Positions 33,028-40,946 of a DNA stretch of 64,000 nucleotides are shown piece after piece. The notes under the pieces are model-generated. The model saw only the letters and a program-made list of their open reading frames with translations, was not told the origin of the DNA and did not search any database. Position 1 is the stretch's first letter. Each line of letters opens with the position of its first letter. The translations under genes and the position numbers were made by a program. The stretch spans positions 62,001 through 126,000 of the forward strand of contig JAUVXV010000008.1 of assembly GCA_030603365.1 (NCBI GenBank). Reading direction: 5' to 3'. This DNA is from Candidatus Heimdallarchaeota archaeon (lineage in GTDB: Archaea > Asgardarchaeota > Heimdallarchaeia > Heimdallarchaeales > Heimdallarchaeaceae).

Positions 33028-33911
33028 TTTCAACAAAACGGACTAAAGGAGTAATTGAACAATTTAACCATACAGAAGTATCTCTAAGTTTTCTTAGTGG
33101 TTTTAAAGCAACATTCGCTAGAAACATACGTATCATTTGGCAGTATAAGTTTACACTCCTAATTGGGTTTGTTAATACATTTACTGTTGCTAGCCTATTT
33201 TATTATGTAGCGAATTTAGTTCCCAATCTGCTAATAAGTCAAGATAATTACGTTGTTAGTAGTATACCATTTATTTTTGCAGGAAGCATGCTAGTGGATA
33301 TATCAACACGAATCTTGATGAAATCAATGAATAGTTTCACAAGTGAAATGAGACAAGGAACTTTTGAAACACTTGCAACTCAACCTTTTGGTTTAAAGAA
33401 ATATTTCATTTCAGAGATTACTTTCGAGGTATTGTATAGCTTAATCTTCTCAATTATTTACTATATTCCAGTATTATTTATCTTCCCTATATTCACTGGA
33501 ATATCAGTCAATGTTTACTCAGCACTTTCTTTCCTACTTATCATTGTATTTGTACTCTTATTTTTCTTTTCTCTATCTCTATTAGCAGCCAATATCACTA
33601 TATTGGTAAAGAGAGGAAGAGAGATTTCTATGGTCCTTATAGGAGTTATACACCTTCTAAGCGGAAGTCTCTTTCCTCTCTCGCTATTCCCAGAATGGTT
33701 AAGAATAATAGCATATTTTTCACCAATGACGTTAGCAGTTCAGGCATTTAGATTATGCTTATTTGGAGGAGGAACAATAGGAGATTTCCATGTATGGTTA
33801 TCTTTAATTGTTCTGATAGTTTCATCTCTAATTATCCTTTTACTTTTTAATTTTACGTACAAAAAAATCTATAATCGAATAAGAATGAAGGGGACAATCC
33901 ATGAATTCTGA
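33018..33911 (+). CDS. ABC-2 type transporter permease (second)
   Basis: 297 residues, six predicted spans, with the ABC-2 hallmark SGSLFPLSLFPEWLRIIAYF and PMTLAVQAFR near residues 215-245. It begins at TTG 33018, directly after AGGTGG, and overlaps the previous permease by 10 nt, so translation is coupled. It should form a heterodimeric membrane channel with the preceding protein. The 3' end is convergent with the hexulose-phosphate-synthase-like gene. Confidence 0.85.
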   Translation: MVLISTKRTKGVIEQFNHTEVSLSFLSGFKATFARNIRIIWQYKFTLLIGFVNTFTVASLFYYVANLVPNLLISQDNYVVSSIPFIFAGSMLVDISTRILMKSMNSFTSEMRQGTFETLATQPFGLKKYFISEITFEVLYSLIFSIIYYIPVLFIFPIFTGISVNVYSALSFLLIIVFVLLFFFSLSLLAANITILVKRGREISMVLIGVIHLLSGSLFPLSLFPEWLRIIAYFSPMTLAVQAFRLCLFGGGTIGDFHVWLSLIVLIVSSLIILLLFNFTYKKIYNRIRMKGTIHEF

Positions 33912-33930
33912 AAGAGGAAAAATATTTTGT

Positions 33931-34575
33931 TTAATTCAACAATTGAAGGAACTCACCAGTGATTTTTTCGACATCTTTAGCTTGAGTAATTGCTCTACCT
34001 ACAACTATTATGTCAGCACCATTATTGAGGGCTTTTTGGCTAGCATTGATATCTAATCCACCAGCAACAGCAATAAGTGACTTAGGATAACTAGTTTTAA
34101 TCAATCGAATTGTTTCCCAAGGATGATCTATATTGTTCTCTTGATCAATACCTCTATGGAATAAGATGATTTCAGGAACTCTGGATAATGAATCTAGTAA
34201 TTGCTTAGGGTCATTAATATTCATACAATCAAGAATTATATCAACAGCTTTCTGTCGTCCTTCTTTTAGAGAAGATTCTATAGTCTCGAGTGAAGCTAAA
34301 CCGCTAATCGCGACTGCATTGACGGAAGCTTCAGCAGCAATTCTCACTTCCAGCCAACCAACATCTAAAGTTTTCATATCTGCGATGACATAAGAATCTA
34401 AACAAAAACCTCTAATTTGCTCAATTATTGAAACACCGAATTTCTTGATTAGGGGGGTACCTGCTTCATAAAGAATTTCCTTTTTCACAGGTAGTCGGCT
34501 TAAGATACGATTTAAATCTTCAAGCGAAACTAAATCTAAGGCGATTTGTAAGTATGGAGGTTCTTCTAAGTTCAT
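33931..34575 (-). CDS. 3-hexulose-6-phosphate synthase-like (OMP decarboxylase superfamily)
   Basis: 214 residues of TIM-barrel type. The superfamily's DxKxxD motif is DMKTLD (about 66-71) and the phosphate-binding end is VAGGLD and VVGRAI. The HPS-like LFHRGIDQE segment around 140 favours hexulose-phosphate synthase over orotidine decarboxylase. In archaea this enzyme links formaldehyde and ribulose 5-phosphate to hexulose 6-phosphate, often run in reverse to make pentoses. No isomerase partner is adjacent. It follows the beta-CASP RNase gene by one base. Confidence 0.75.
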   Translation of the reverse strand: MNLEEPPYLQIALDLVSLEDLNRILSRLPVKKEILYEAGTPLIKKFGVSIIEQIRGFCLDSYVIADMKTLDVGWLEVRIAAEASVNAVAISGLASLETIESSLKEGRQKAVDIILDCMNINDPKQLLDSLSRVPEIILFHRGIDQENNIDHPWETIRLIKTSYPKSLIAVAGGLDINASQKALNNGADIIVVGRAITQAKDVEKITGEFLQLLN

Positions 34576-34576
34576 T

Positions 34577-35935
34577 TTATACGCCTAGCAGTCTTGTTTT
34601 AACTCCTTCTTTGAGTGTCCTTGGTTGAGCAACATCTTTAACATAATCTAAGATATAATTTTGATTCCTTTTATCACCATGAATAAGAATAATATCTTGT
34701 GCATCTGTTTTTTGCATTATAAATTTCAATCCATCTACAGAACTATGACCAGAATAGGGGAATTTCATTACTTTGGCTTTAAGAACAAGATTCTTTTTTC
34801 GTCCCCTTCCATTATCAATTGTAATAGATCTTTCTCCATCATAAATTGCTCTACCAAGTGTTCCATCAACTTGATATCCTGTAAATCCTATAACATTTTC
34901 TTCATTGTCTCCACACAATTCAAGATAGGTATGAACAGGTCCTCCTTCCAACATTCCAGAAGTAGTGACAATAATAGATCCTTCAGTATTTTTAGCAATA
35001 TATCTCCTTGCGGCATGGGTTCGTTCAGAAATTGAGTTTACAGGAATAAAATTACTTTTTTCGAAGGGAGAATGTAAACCTGCATCTCTTAATTGTTCCA
35101 GAAATCTTTTTGAAACCCATTTATCTGAAAGAAAATGCTCTGTAATCATATTCATTTGGTTGATCATCCCATCGATATATATAGGAACATCTGATAAATC
35201 ATCATCAAGAGCTAAAGTAATTAGGGTTTCTTGAGATCTTCCAACAGCAAAAGAAGGTAAAATCATTTTGTGTTTTTCATCAGTTACTTGTTTCGCAATG
35301 AGTCGTAATCCCACATCAATTTTGGATCTTTCAGGAACATATCTTTCTCCATTTGTTGATTCAGTTATGAGAATATCAATTTCTTCCTTAGGCAAATCAT
35401 ATCCATCGAACATTGGGGTTACTCTATCATTTATATCAGCAGTATAAAGTATCAAAGTCCCTTCCCAATCTATAAGAATTTGAGCAGCACCTAACACATG
35501 ACCTGCATTAAGGAACTGTGCAGATATTCCATCAGCTAACTTGAATGGTTTATAATAGTTTAATGTTCGAATCTTGTGAAATACCCTATCTAAGTCTGAT
35601 TCACCCCAATGTCTTCTTCCCTCAATTTTTAGATGATCCAACCACAATCTATAGACAACTTCCTTAGTAGGATGGGTCATAAAATAATTTCCTCTATATC
35701 CATTTCTGGATAAAGAAGGCATGTAACCAGAATGGTCTATGTGAGCATGACTAAGTAATACTGCATCTAAATCAGATGCAACATCATCTACACCTTTGGG
35801 TGCGACAGAAAACTGCTTAGGTCTAAGTTCTATCCCGCAATCCAGCAGTATATTGTGATCTTTGTTACTTAGAAGAAAGGAGCTTCTTCCAACATAATCC
35901 GTAGCGCCGAAAGCAGTTATGTTTATTTCATTCAT
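34577..35935 (-). CDS. Beta-CASP metallo-beta-lactamase RNase, aCPSF2-like
   Basis: 452 residues. Metal motifs: SHAHIDHSG (about 62-70), AGHVLGAAQ, and the Asp in YTADIND. Beta-CASP motifs follow: ITESTNGER, PSFAVGRSQE, GHSSVDG and IHGDKRNQN. There are no N-terminal KH domains, which separates it from aCPSF1 and points to aCPSF2 or an archaeal RNase J relative. It probably processes or degrades RNA ends in the cytoplasm. The hexulose-phosphate-synthase-like gene follows one base after it. Confidence 0.88.
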   Translation of the reverse strand: MNEINITAFGATDYVGRSSFLLSNKDHNILLDCGIELRPKQFSVAPKGVDDVASDLDAVLLSHAHIDHSGYMPSLSRNGYRGNYFMTHPTKEVVYRLWLDHLKIEGRRHWGESDLDRVFHKIRTLNYYKPFKLADGISAQFLNAGHVLGAAQILIDWEGTLILYTADINDRVTPMFDGYDLPKEEIDILITESTNGERYVPERSKIDVGLRLIAKQVTDEKHKMILPSFAVGRSQETLITLALDDDLSDVPIYIDGMINQMNMITEHFLSDKWVSKRFLEQLRDAGLHSPFEKSNFIPVNSISERTHAARRYIAKNTEGSIIVTTSGMLEGGPVHTYLELCGDNEENVIGFTGYQVDGTLGRAIYDGERSITIDNGRGRKKNLVLKAKVMKFPYSGHSSVDGLKFIMQKTDAQDIILIHGDKRNQNYILDYVKDVAQPRTLKEGVKTRLLGV

Positions 35936-36090
35936 ATTATTACTACCAGGTAGTACTTTATGATAGAAGTGAAATATTAGTAAAAATTAATTACTTCAAT
36001 TCTCTTCATCAGTGGTTTATCAAATAACAAGTAAATATGTATTGTCATCTTTAATTGAATATTTTTTTATATAATGGAAGATAGAATATC

Positions 36091-36828
36091 ATGATAGTAA
36101 TGGTACCAGAGAAAGAAAAAGGCAAGAAAAAAGAGTCTGATTTACGTTCAAATCTTTCGGATGCTTACAAAAAATTTGATTTAGAACTGGATAAATCACA
36201 AGAAAAGGATGAAAAAAAGAGACAAGAAGTAATAGATGAGGGGTTAGAGAGGATAGAGAAAAAATCGGAGAAGGAATTGGTATCATCCAAATTGCTTGTC
36301 AACAGAATTCTAGAAATTAGAAAGAAATCAGGAATGATTCAAACCATTGGTACAGCAGGTAAGATTAAGACTCCCATCCTATTTGGAAAAGATGAATTCA
36401 AACAGAAACTAGTTCAAGAAATCATGATTATAGGAACAGAAGAGCTAGAAGCTATAGGATCAGCAATAACAATTGTAAATTTCATAGATTATTTCAGAGA
36501 AACAAGACCTAATTGGAAAATTAAGACAGGAGAAATATTAGAAGTAATTAGGAAATTAGAAGAAAAGGAGATAATTCCACCAAGAGTAGATATCGGAGAA
36601 GATGATGTGTTGGTGAGATTCAAACCTATAGAAATGTCAAATGATTTGCAAGAAGTGCTGAGATTAGCAACAGGACTACCTTCACTCTCAGTGGAGAAAG
36701 TTTCATCACACTTGGGTTGGTCAGTTGAGAGAGCTCAAAGTACACTAACATTAATGATGAAAATGGATTTAGCTGTACTAGAAGAAGGCTCAGGAGACTA
36801 TTACTTCCCAGGAATTATGAACATGTAA
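36091..36828 (+). CDS. ESCRT-II Vps22/EAP30-like protein
   Basis: 245 residues (or from ATG 36100). Residues 1-75 are a highly charged coiled-coil-like region. The rest follows the eukaryotic SNF8/Vps22 layout: a helical segment (FKQKLVQEIMIIGTEELEAI), then two winged-helix units. The second has VSSHLGWSVERAQSTLTLMM and ends YYFPGIM, similar to the LKWETERA ... HYWLPALF region remembered from human SNF8. In ESCRT-II this subunit bridges ubiquitin recognition and membrane remodelling. No other ESCRT gene is adjacent. The assignment rests on pattern similarity. Confidence 0.7.
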   Translation: MIVMVPEKEKGKKKESDLRSNLSDAYKKFDLELDKSQEKDEKKRQEVIDEGLERIEKKSEKELVSSKLLVNRILEIRKKSGMIQTIGTAGKIKTPILFGKDEFKQKLVQEIMIIGTEELEAIGSAITIVNFIDYFRETRPNWKIKTGEILEVIRKLEEKEIIPPRVDIGEDDVLVRFKPIEMSNDLQEVLRLATGLPSLSVEKVSSHLGWSVERAQSTLTLMMKMDLAVLEEGSGDYYFPGIMNM

Positions 36829-36906
36829 AGAAGTAAGTCAAGTGCCTAAAACAATTTTCGAAGAATATTAGAGAGAGTTTTAGGTCTAATTTGTTGCATT
36901 TTGCGA

Positions 36907-36918
36907 AGTATTTATAAG
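36907..36918 (+). promoter_or_regulatory. TATA-like box before the hairpin micro-ORF
   Basis: GTATTTATAAGT centred about 26 nt before ATG 36938, with AGAGGAG (36927-36933) between. No annotated gene lies downstream on this strand except the 25-codon frame. Confidence 0.35.
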
Positions 36919-36937
36919 TATCAAAAAGAGGAGTATT

Positions 36938-37015
36938 ATGGTGAAATCTCACACATATTTTGCGAGATTTCACCCTCCCTCCCTCATTTCTGTTATCATA
37001 AGTTTGTTATTTTAG
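36938..37015 (+). CDS. Possible 25-residue peptide or small RNA over a hairpin
   Basis: A short frame starting MVKSHTYFARFHPP with a hydrophobic end. A Shine-Dalgarno-like AGAGGAG precedes it by 4 nt and a TATA-like box by 26 nt. The same bases form a strong inverted repeat, GGTGAAATCTC ... GAGATTTCACC (36940-36973), followed by a pyrimidine tract, so a small RNA or a terminator is equally possible. The 3' end overlaps the phosphorylase gene on the other strand by 4 nt. Confidence 0.25.
   Translation: MVKSHTYFARFHPPSLISVIISLLF
36940..36973. repeat. Inverted repeat (11-bp stem hairpin)
   Basis: GGTGAAATCTC pairs perfectly with GAGATTTCACC across a 12-nt spacer. It is followed by CTCCCTCCCTC. 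It could be a transcription terminator for one strand or a structured RNA. Confidence 0.7.
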
Positions 37016-37845
37016 ATTTTTCTATACCAGAATTTCTTATTTGATTTCTTTTTTGCTTCATCCATTTCTGCTAACACTTTTACTGCATAATTCGCTGCAG
37101 AAATTACTTCCTTTTCCCCTTTTGTATCAAATTCATTTGTTACTCTATTGGCATAAACTGCACATATCGCTCCTGTTCTTGCACCAAATATCTGCCCTAG
37201 TGTGAAGATATGTGATGCTTCCATTTCAATATTAGTTACGCCCATTTTTTGTAAATCTGGTACAATGGCATCTGTCTTAGATATTTTATAGCCATTATAA
37301 CCTGGTCTTCCTTGTCCTAGGTAGAAACTTGAAGATGAAGCTGCTATTCCCAAGTGATAAGTATACCCCAAGGTTTCACATGCTTCTATTAAAGCTAAAA
37401 CAACTTCGTAATTTGCTAAAGCTGGAAAATCAGCTGGTACATAGTGTATGCTTGAGCCTTCCAATTTTACAGCTCCTGTGTTTATTATTAAATCTCCCAA
37501 CTCTAGTCCTGGTTGGATTGCACCTGTTGAACCTACTCTAATGAACGTGTCACAACCGATATTCAGAAGTTCTGTCAAAGCAATTTCACAAGCAGGAGTT
37601 CCAATCCCAGTTGAGGTCACACTAATTGGAACATCATGAACTTTACCCGTGTAAGAATAATATTGACGATGAGCTGCTATTTCTTTGTGTTGATCCCATG
37701 TTAGAGCTATTCTTTTTGCTCTATCAGGATCACCCGGAAGCATAACAGGTCCTAATAAATCTCCAGGCTTACATTCTATATGATATTGTAATCCCTCCTC
37801 GAAAACAGGTTTATCTGCTTCTATTTTCTTATCTTGTCCTTCCAT
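37012..37845 (-). CDS. Nucleoside phosphorylase, uridine phosphorylase-like
   Basis: 277 residues. Phosphate and nucleoside motifs of the NP-I family are present: MLPGDPDRAKRIA, TSTGIGTPACEIALTEL, IRVGSTGAIQ, and the ribose-binding EMEASHIF. The fold is the hexameric uridine/purine phosphorylase type, used in nucleoside salvage; base specificity cannot be fixed by eye. The ATG at 37845 has a TATA-like ACTTTTATTC 25 nt upstream, so it is probably leaderless. Downstream it converges on the micro-ORF. Confidence 0.88.
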   Translation of the reverse strand: MEGQDKKIEADKPVFEEGLQYHIECKPGDLLGPVMLPGDPDRAKRIALTWDQHKEIAAHRQYYSYTGKVHDVPISVTSTGIGTPACEIALTELLNIGCDTFIRVGSTGAIQPGLELGDLIINTGAVKLEGSSIHYVPADFPALANYEVVLALIEACETLGYTYHLGIAASSSSFYLGQGRPGYNGYKISKTDAIVPDLQKMGVTNIEMEASHIFTLGQIFGARTGAICAVYANRVTNEFDTKGEKEVISAANYAVKVLAEMDEAKKKSNKKFWYRKI

Positions 37846-37865
37846 ACATTCTTATTGAAAGGAGA

Positions 37866-37875
37866 GAATAAAAGT
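37866..37875 (-). promoter_or_regulatory. TATA-like box for the nucleoside phosphorylase
   Basis: Minus-strand ACTTTTATTC centred 25 nt before ATG 37845. Confidence 0.4.
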
Positions 37876-37878
37876 TTT

Positions 37879-38538
37879 TCACTTTGTTGTCTTCAATTGT
37901 CTTATTTTCTTCGCATATAGAAACAATACCGTCAATACTACCAAACCTACTATGGAATTGGTTAAGTAATTAGTAGCGAAGGACAAAATTGTACCCCAAT
38001 TTGAAGGTAGTTCTTCATTTGAATAATATTCTCCAGTACTATTTACTTGCAAATAAGTATCCATATATTCTGCATTAATATCTGAATCAAATTCAACCCA
38101 GAATGTATAATTTCCAAAAGGTAAAGAAGTTAAATTTCCTGAACAAACAATAAAGGAAATCGAATAAACATATTGTGACAATCCTGTAGGTATACTATAC
38201 TGGTTTGTTGCGGGAAGCTCTATTTCATCTGCAAAGGCGAAATTGGTTTCGTTTTCAAATTGAGCTTCAAAGCCAGTGTCAAATAGACCATGGTTCCCTG
38301 TTCTGACAGTTATATTTGACAATGATGGGTTCCATATATCAATTTGAATGTGGAAGTAAAACTCTGTCCCATCGATATCACCGGTGTAGCAGATACCATA
38401 ATAGAAGTAAGTATAGTTTTCATCAATTGAACTTATCCGAGTATACAAAACTGGACCTGCAGAAACTGAAGATAAACTTAACAGTAAAAGATTGCAAGAG
38501 ATTAAAAACACAGTAATTTCTTTGATATGTTTCATCAT
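37879..38538 (-). CDS. Exported protein with C-terminal membrane anchor, unknown function
   Basis: 219 residues. A signal peptide (ITVFLISCNLLLLSLSSVSAG, residues about 8-28) is followed by a Tyr- and Asn-rich extracellular domain with several N-x-S/T sites. One membrane span (NSIVGLVVLTVLFLYA) and a basic tail KKIRQLKTTK follow, so the bulk of the protein is outside the cell. No domain was recognised. A TATA-like box about 23-26 nt before the double ATG supports the start. Confidence 0.65.
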   Translation of the reverse strand: MMKHIKEITVFLISCNLLLLSLSSVSAGPVLYTRISSIDENYTYFYYGICYTGDIDGTEFYFHIQIDIWNPSLSNITVRTGNHGLFDTGFEAQFENETNFAFADEIELPATNQYSIPTGLSQYVYSISFIVCSGNLTSLPFGNYTFWVEFDSDINAEYMDTYLQVNSTGEYYSNEELPSNWGTILSFATNYLTNSIVGLVVLTVLFLYAKKIRQLKTTK

Positions 38539-38555
38539 ATGAGAATCTCATACAC

Positions 38556-38567
38556 ACTTTTAAGTTT
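38556..38567 (-). promoter_or_regulatory. TATA-like box for the exported protein
   Basis: Minus-strand AAACTTAAAAGT, about 23 nt before ATG 38538. It lies just upstream of the HMG-CoA reductase stop. Confidence 0.35.
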
Positions 38568-38576
38568 CTTTGAATG

Positions 38577-39836
38577 TCAGTTATATTCCTTCAGAAGTTC
38601 TTTTGCTCTGTCAACAGAAATCTTGTTGTCTGCTATCATTCTTTCAGCAACTCTATCAATTTGGTCTTCTATTGCTCCGGCAATTATAGCTATATTTCTT
38701 GCATGTAGAGACATATGTCCAGCTTGAATTCCTTCAGATACAAGAGCTCTAAGCGCTGCTAAATTCTGAGCTAAACCAACAGCTCCTAAAGCTTCTGCAA
38801 ACTCACTTACATTAGTTACTGACATAATTTTGAATGCTAACTGATAGATAGGGTTCACATTAATTGCTCCCCCCAGTATCCCTACAAAGGTTGGAATTTC
38901 TATTGTTCCTACTAAATCACCAACTGAATTCTTTTCAAAGTTAGTTAGGGGTTTATACGTACCATTTCTTGTAGCAAAAGCATGAGCTCCTGCTTCAACT
39001 GCCCTAGTATCATTGCCTGTAGCAAGCAGAACAGCTGAAATGCCATTCATAATGCCTTTGTTGTGAGTCGTACATCTATAGATATCATTGTTTGCAAAAT
39101 CATAAGCTAGAAGTATTTTATCGACAACTTCTTCCCCACCCAACATCTTTTTGTCAAAAACAGCTGATGCTTTAACTGTCCTTTTTACGGCATAATTTGA
39201 TATAATTTTCATTAACACTGATCCTTGAGTTAATTCTTCAATCTTAGCATGAAGTTTCTCTAGCATTGTATTAACTGTATTTGCTCCTTGTACATCTTTT
39301 ACATCAACTATCAGATGAATAATGAGATAATTTTCTAAATCTCCTTTGATTTCTCTTACTTCAATATCTCTTGCTCCACCACCAAGATTAACTAAAACTT
39401 TGTTAGTAGAATTTGCTAGTGAAAGAAGTTCATGTTTTTCTGAAAGGATTCGTTTAGAAGCTTCATCAAAATTTGAAACGTTTAAAACTTGCATTTGTCC
39501 AATAGCAAGAGAACCTGAATATTCAGCAGTAAAACCACCTTTAACTCTAGCAATTTTTGCAGAATTACTGGCGGCAGCTACTATGGAAGACTCTTCTACA
39601 GCCATAGGAATAAGATAGTCTCTTCCATTAACCTTGAAATTTGTAGCTATTCCTAATGGAAGTGAAACTCTCCCTACAACGTTCTCTATCATATACCCCA
39701 GAGTTTCATCAGAGATTCCTTCTCCTTGAAGAATCCTGAGTTCATTATCAGTGAGATCTAGCAATGAAACTAGTAAGGATTTTCTCTCCTCAATTGACAA
39801 ATTATAGAAATTAGCAATTCTAGAGTTTAAAGGCAT
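38577..39836 (-). CDS. hmgA: Hydroxymethylglutaryl-CoA reductase, class II type
   Basis: 419 residues, lacking the longer class I N-terminus. Visible motifs: ENVVGRVSLPLGIA (catalytic Glu region), EESSIVAAASNSAKIA, and the class II THNKGIMNGISAVLLATGND followed by TRAVEAGAHAFA. It reduces HMG-CoA to mevalonate for archaeal isoprenoid lipids. Class II enzymes are typical of bacteria and some archaea, so the lineage history is of interest. A TATA-like box lies 27 nt before the ATG. The gene follows eS17 after 47 nt. Confidence 0.92.
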   Translation of the reverse strand: MPLNSRIANFYNLSIEERKSLLVSLLDLTDNELRILQGEGISDETLGYMIENVVGRVSLPLGIATNFKVNGRDYLIPMAVEESSIVAAASNSAKIARVKGGFTAEYSGSLAIGQMQVLNVSNFDEASKRILSEKHELLSLANSTNKVLVNLGGGARDIEVREIKGDLENYLIIHLIVDVKDVQGANTVNTMLEKLHAKIEELTQGSVLMKIISNYAVKRTVKASAVFDKKMLGGEEVVDKILLAYDFANNDIYRCTTHNKGIMNGISAVLLATGNDTRAVEAGAHAFATRNGTYKPLTNFEKNSVGDLVGTIEIPTFVGILGGAINVNPIYQLAFKIMSVTNVSEFAEALGAVGLAQNLAALRALVSEGIQAGHMSLHARNIAIIAGAIEDQIDRVAERMIADNKISVDRAKELLKEYN

Positions 39837-39857
39837 AAGTATAAAATAAAGAAGGGG

Positions 39858-39868
39858 TTAAAAAAGAT
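39858..39868 (-). promoter_or_regulatory. TATA-like box for HMG-CoA reductase
   Basis: Minus-strand ATCTTTTTTAA centred about 27 nt before ATG 39836, in the gap after eS17. Confidence 0.4.
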
Positions 39869-39883
39869 TTATTCTCAAAAGAA

Positions 39884-40102
39884 TTAGAGTTCTTCAAGAA
39901 CCTGTATTGTTTGATCTTTAAATTGTCTCATAATTCGAGTAACATAACCTGCTATTAGATTTCTCATCTTTTTAGACATTACAGAGCATACTTCTTCTAC
40001 AACATGCTTATTATTTTCGAATTCTGTGTTTAATTGATTATGGAAATCTCTTACTATTTGTTTAGATAATCGTTTAACTTGGCTTGTTCGTATATTACCC
40101 AT
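39884..40102 (-). CDS. rps17e: Ribosomal protein eS17
   Basis: 72 residues. The start MGNIRTSQVKRLSKQIV, the acidic middle (EFENNKHVVEEV) and the signature SKKMRNLIAGYVTRIMR match archaeal/eukaryotic eS17 of the small ribosomal subunit. It stands apart from other ribosomal protein genes and lies between the KaiC-like and HMG-CoA reductase genes on the same strand. A TATA-like AT stretch lies about 30 nt upstream. Confidence 0.92.
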   Translation of the reverse strand: MGNIRTSQVKRLSKQIVRDFHNQLNTEFENNKHVVEEVCSVMSKKMRNLIAGYVTRIMRQFKDQTIQVLEEL

Positions 40103-40173
40103 TTGACCACTAACTGGTGCAGTTTACAATTTATTTTAAATCTTGCTATCCAAGGCTTATTAGAAAAAGTAAT

Positions 40174-40893
40174 TTAGAAGTAGAATTGTTCAGTTGGATA
40201 GACTTCTATACCATTAGAAGTAATAGCAAAAGGTCTTTCAGACATTTCGTGCTTCAATCCTCTCATTTTTCTAATGTTCAAACTTCTTATAGCAACATTA
40301 TTTCGATATTCGTAATTTAAAACAATTACACCTTGACTCATAAATTCCTCTACACCAAATCTACTTACAATACCACTCCTCATTTCGCTAGTTAGTATAG
40401 TAGTACACTCTAGTGAGGACATAACAGCACTTAGTTTTAGTATTTGTTTTCTAATAAGTTGCTCTGTTGGCATTGATAGTGCTAGAGCAGTGATACTATC
40501 AATAACTACTCTTTCTGCCGCAGTTCTATCAATGACATCTACGAGTTGTGTAATTAATTCATCTACATCTACAGCTGTTTGGTATTTCTCTTCAGAACTA
40601 ACTCCTGCTCTTGGACTAAAACCGTCTATCAAAACAAGCAAGTTATCCTTTTCAATATCATTGAGATTCCACCCAAAGTTCAGAGTTTCTTCTCTTACAT
40701 GAGTTGGATGTTCATCAAAAGAAACAAAAATCCCACTTTCACCACCAGAAACAATGCCATGATAAAGAAATTGCATCCCAAAGGTTGATTTCCCTGCACC
40801 TGCTGGTCCAGAAACAAGAATTGTTCTTCCTTTTGGAATACCTCCTCCAAGGATTCCATCAAGTCCAATAATACCAGTTTCGATTAATTCCAT
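40174..40893 (-). CDS. KaiC-like RecA-superfamily ATPase
   Basis: 239 residues from ATG 40893; the frame extends to 40977 but that stretch overlaps the PIN gene. It has an intact Walker A (SGPAGAGKST, about 27-36), a DEHP motif, and Walker B RVVIDSITAL. It ends with late Arg/Lys-rich residues and a KaiC-type TSEMRSG. Single-domain archaeal KaiC relatives are signalling ATPases of unclear partners. The start choice is supported by a TATA-like box 24 nt upstream. Compare the degenerate relative at 2347-3156. Confidence 0.87.
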   Translation of the reverse strand: MELIETGIIGLDGILGGGIPKGRTILVSGPAGAGKSTFGMQFLYHGIVSGGESGIFVSFDEHPTHVREETLNFGWNLNDIEKDNLLVLIDGFSPRAGVSSEEKYQTAVDVDELITQLVDVIDRTAAERVVIDSITALALSMPTEQLIRKQILKLSAVMSSLECTTILTSEMRSGIVSRFGVEEFMSQGVIVLNYEYRNNVAIRSLNIRKMRGLKHEMSERPFAITSNGIEVYPTEQFYF

Positions 40894-40912
40894 ATGTTCT
40901 CTTTGACGTTTA

Positions 40913-40922
40913 CAATAAAAAG
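40913..40922 (-). promoter_or_regulatory. TATA-like box for the KaiC-like ATPase
   Basis: Minus-strand CTTTTTATTG centred about 24 nt before ATG 40893. This supports the shorter start. Confidence 0.45.
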
Positions 40923-40946
40923 AATTTCGGAAGAGTAAGAGCCATT

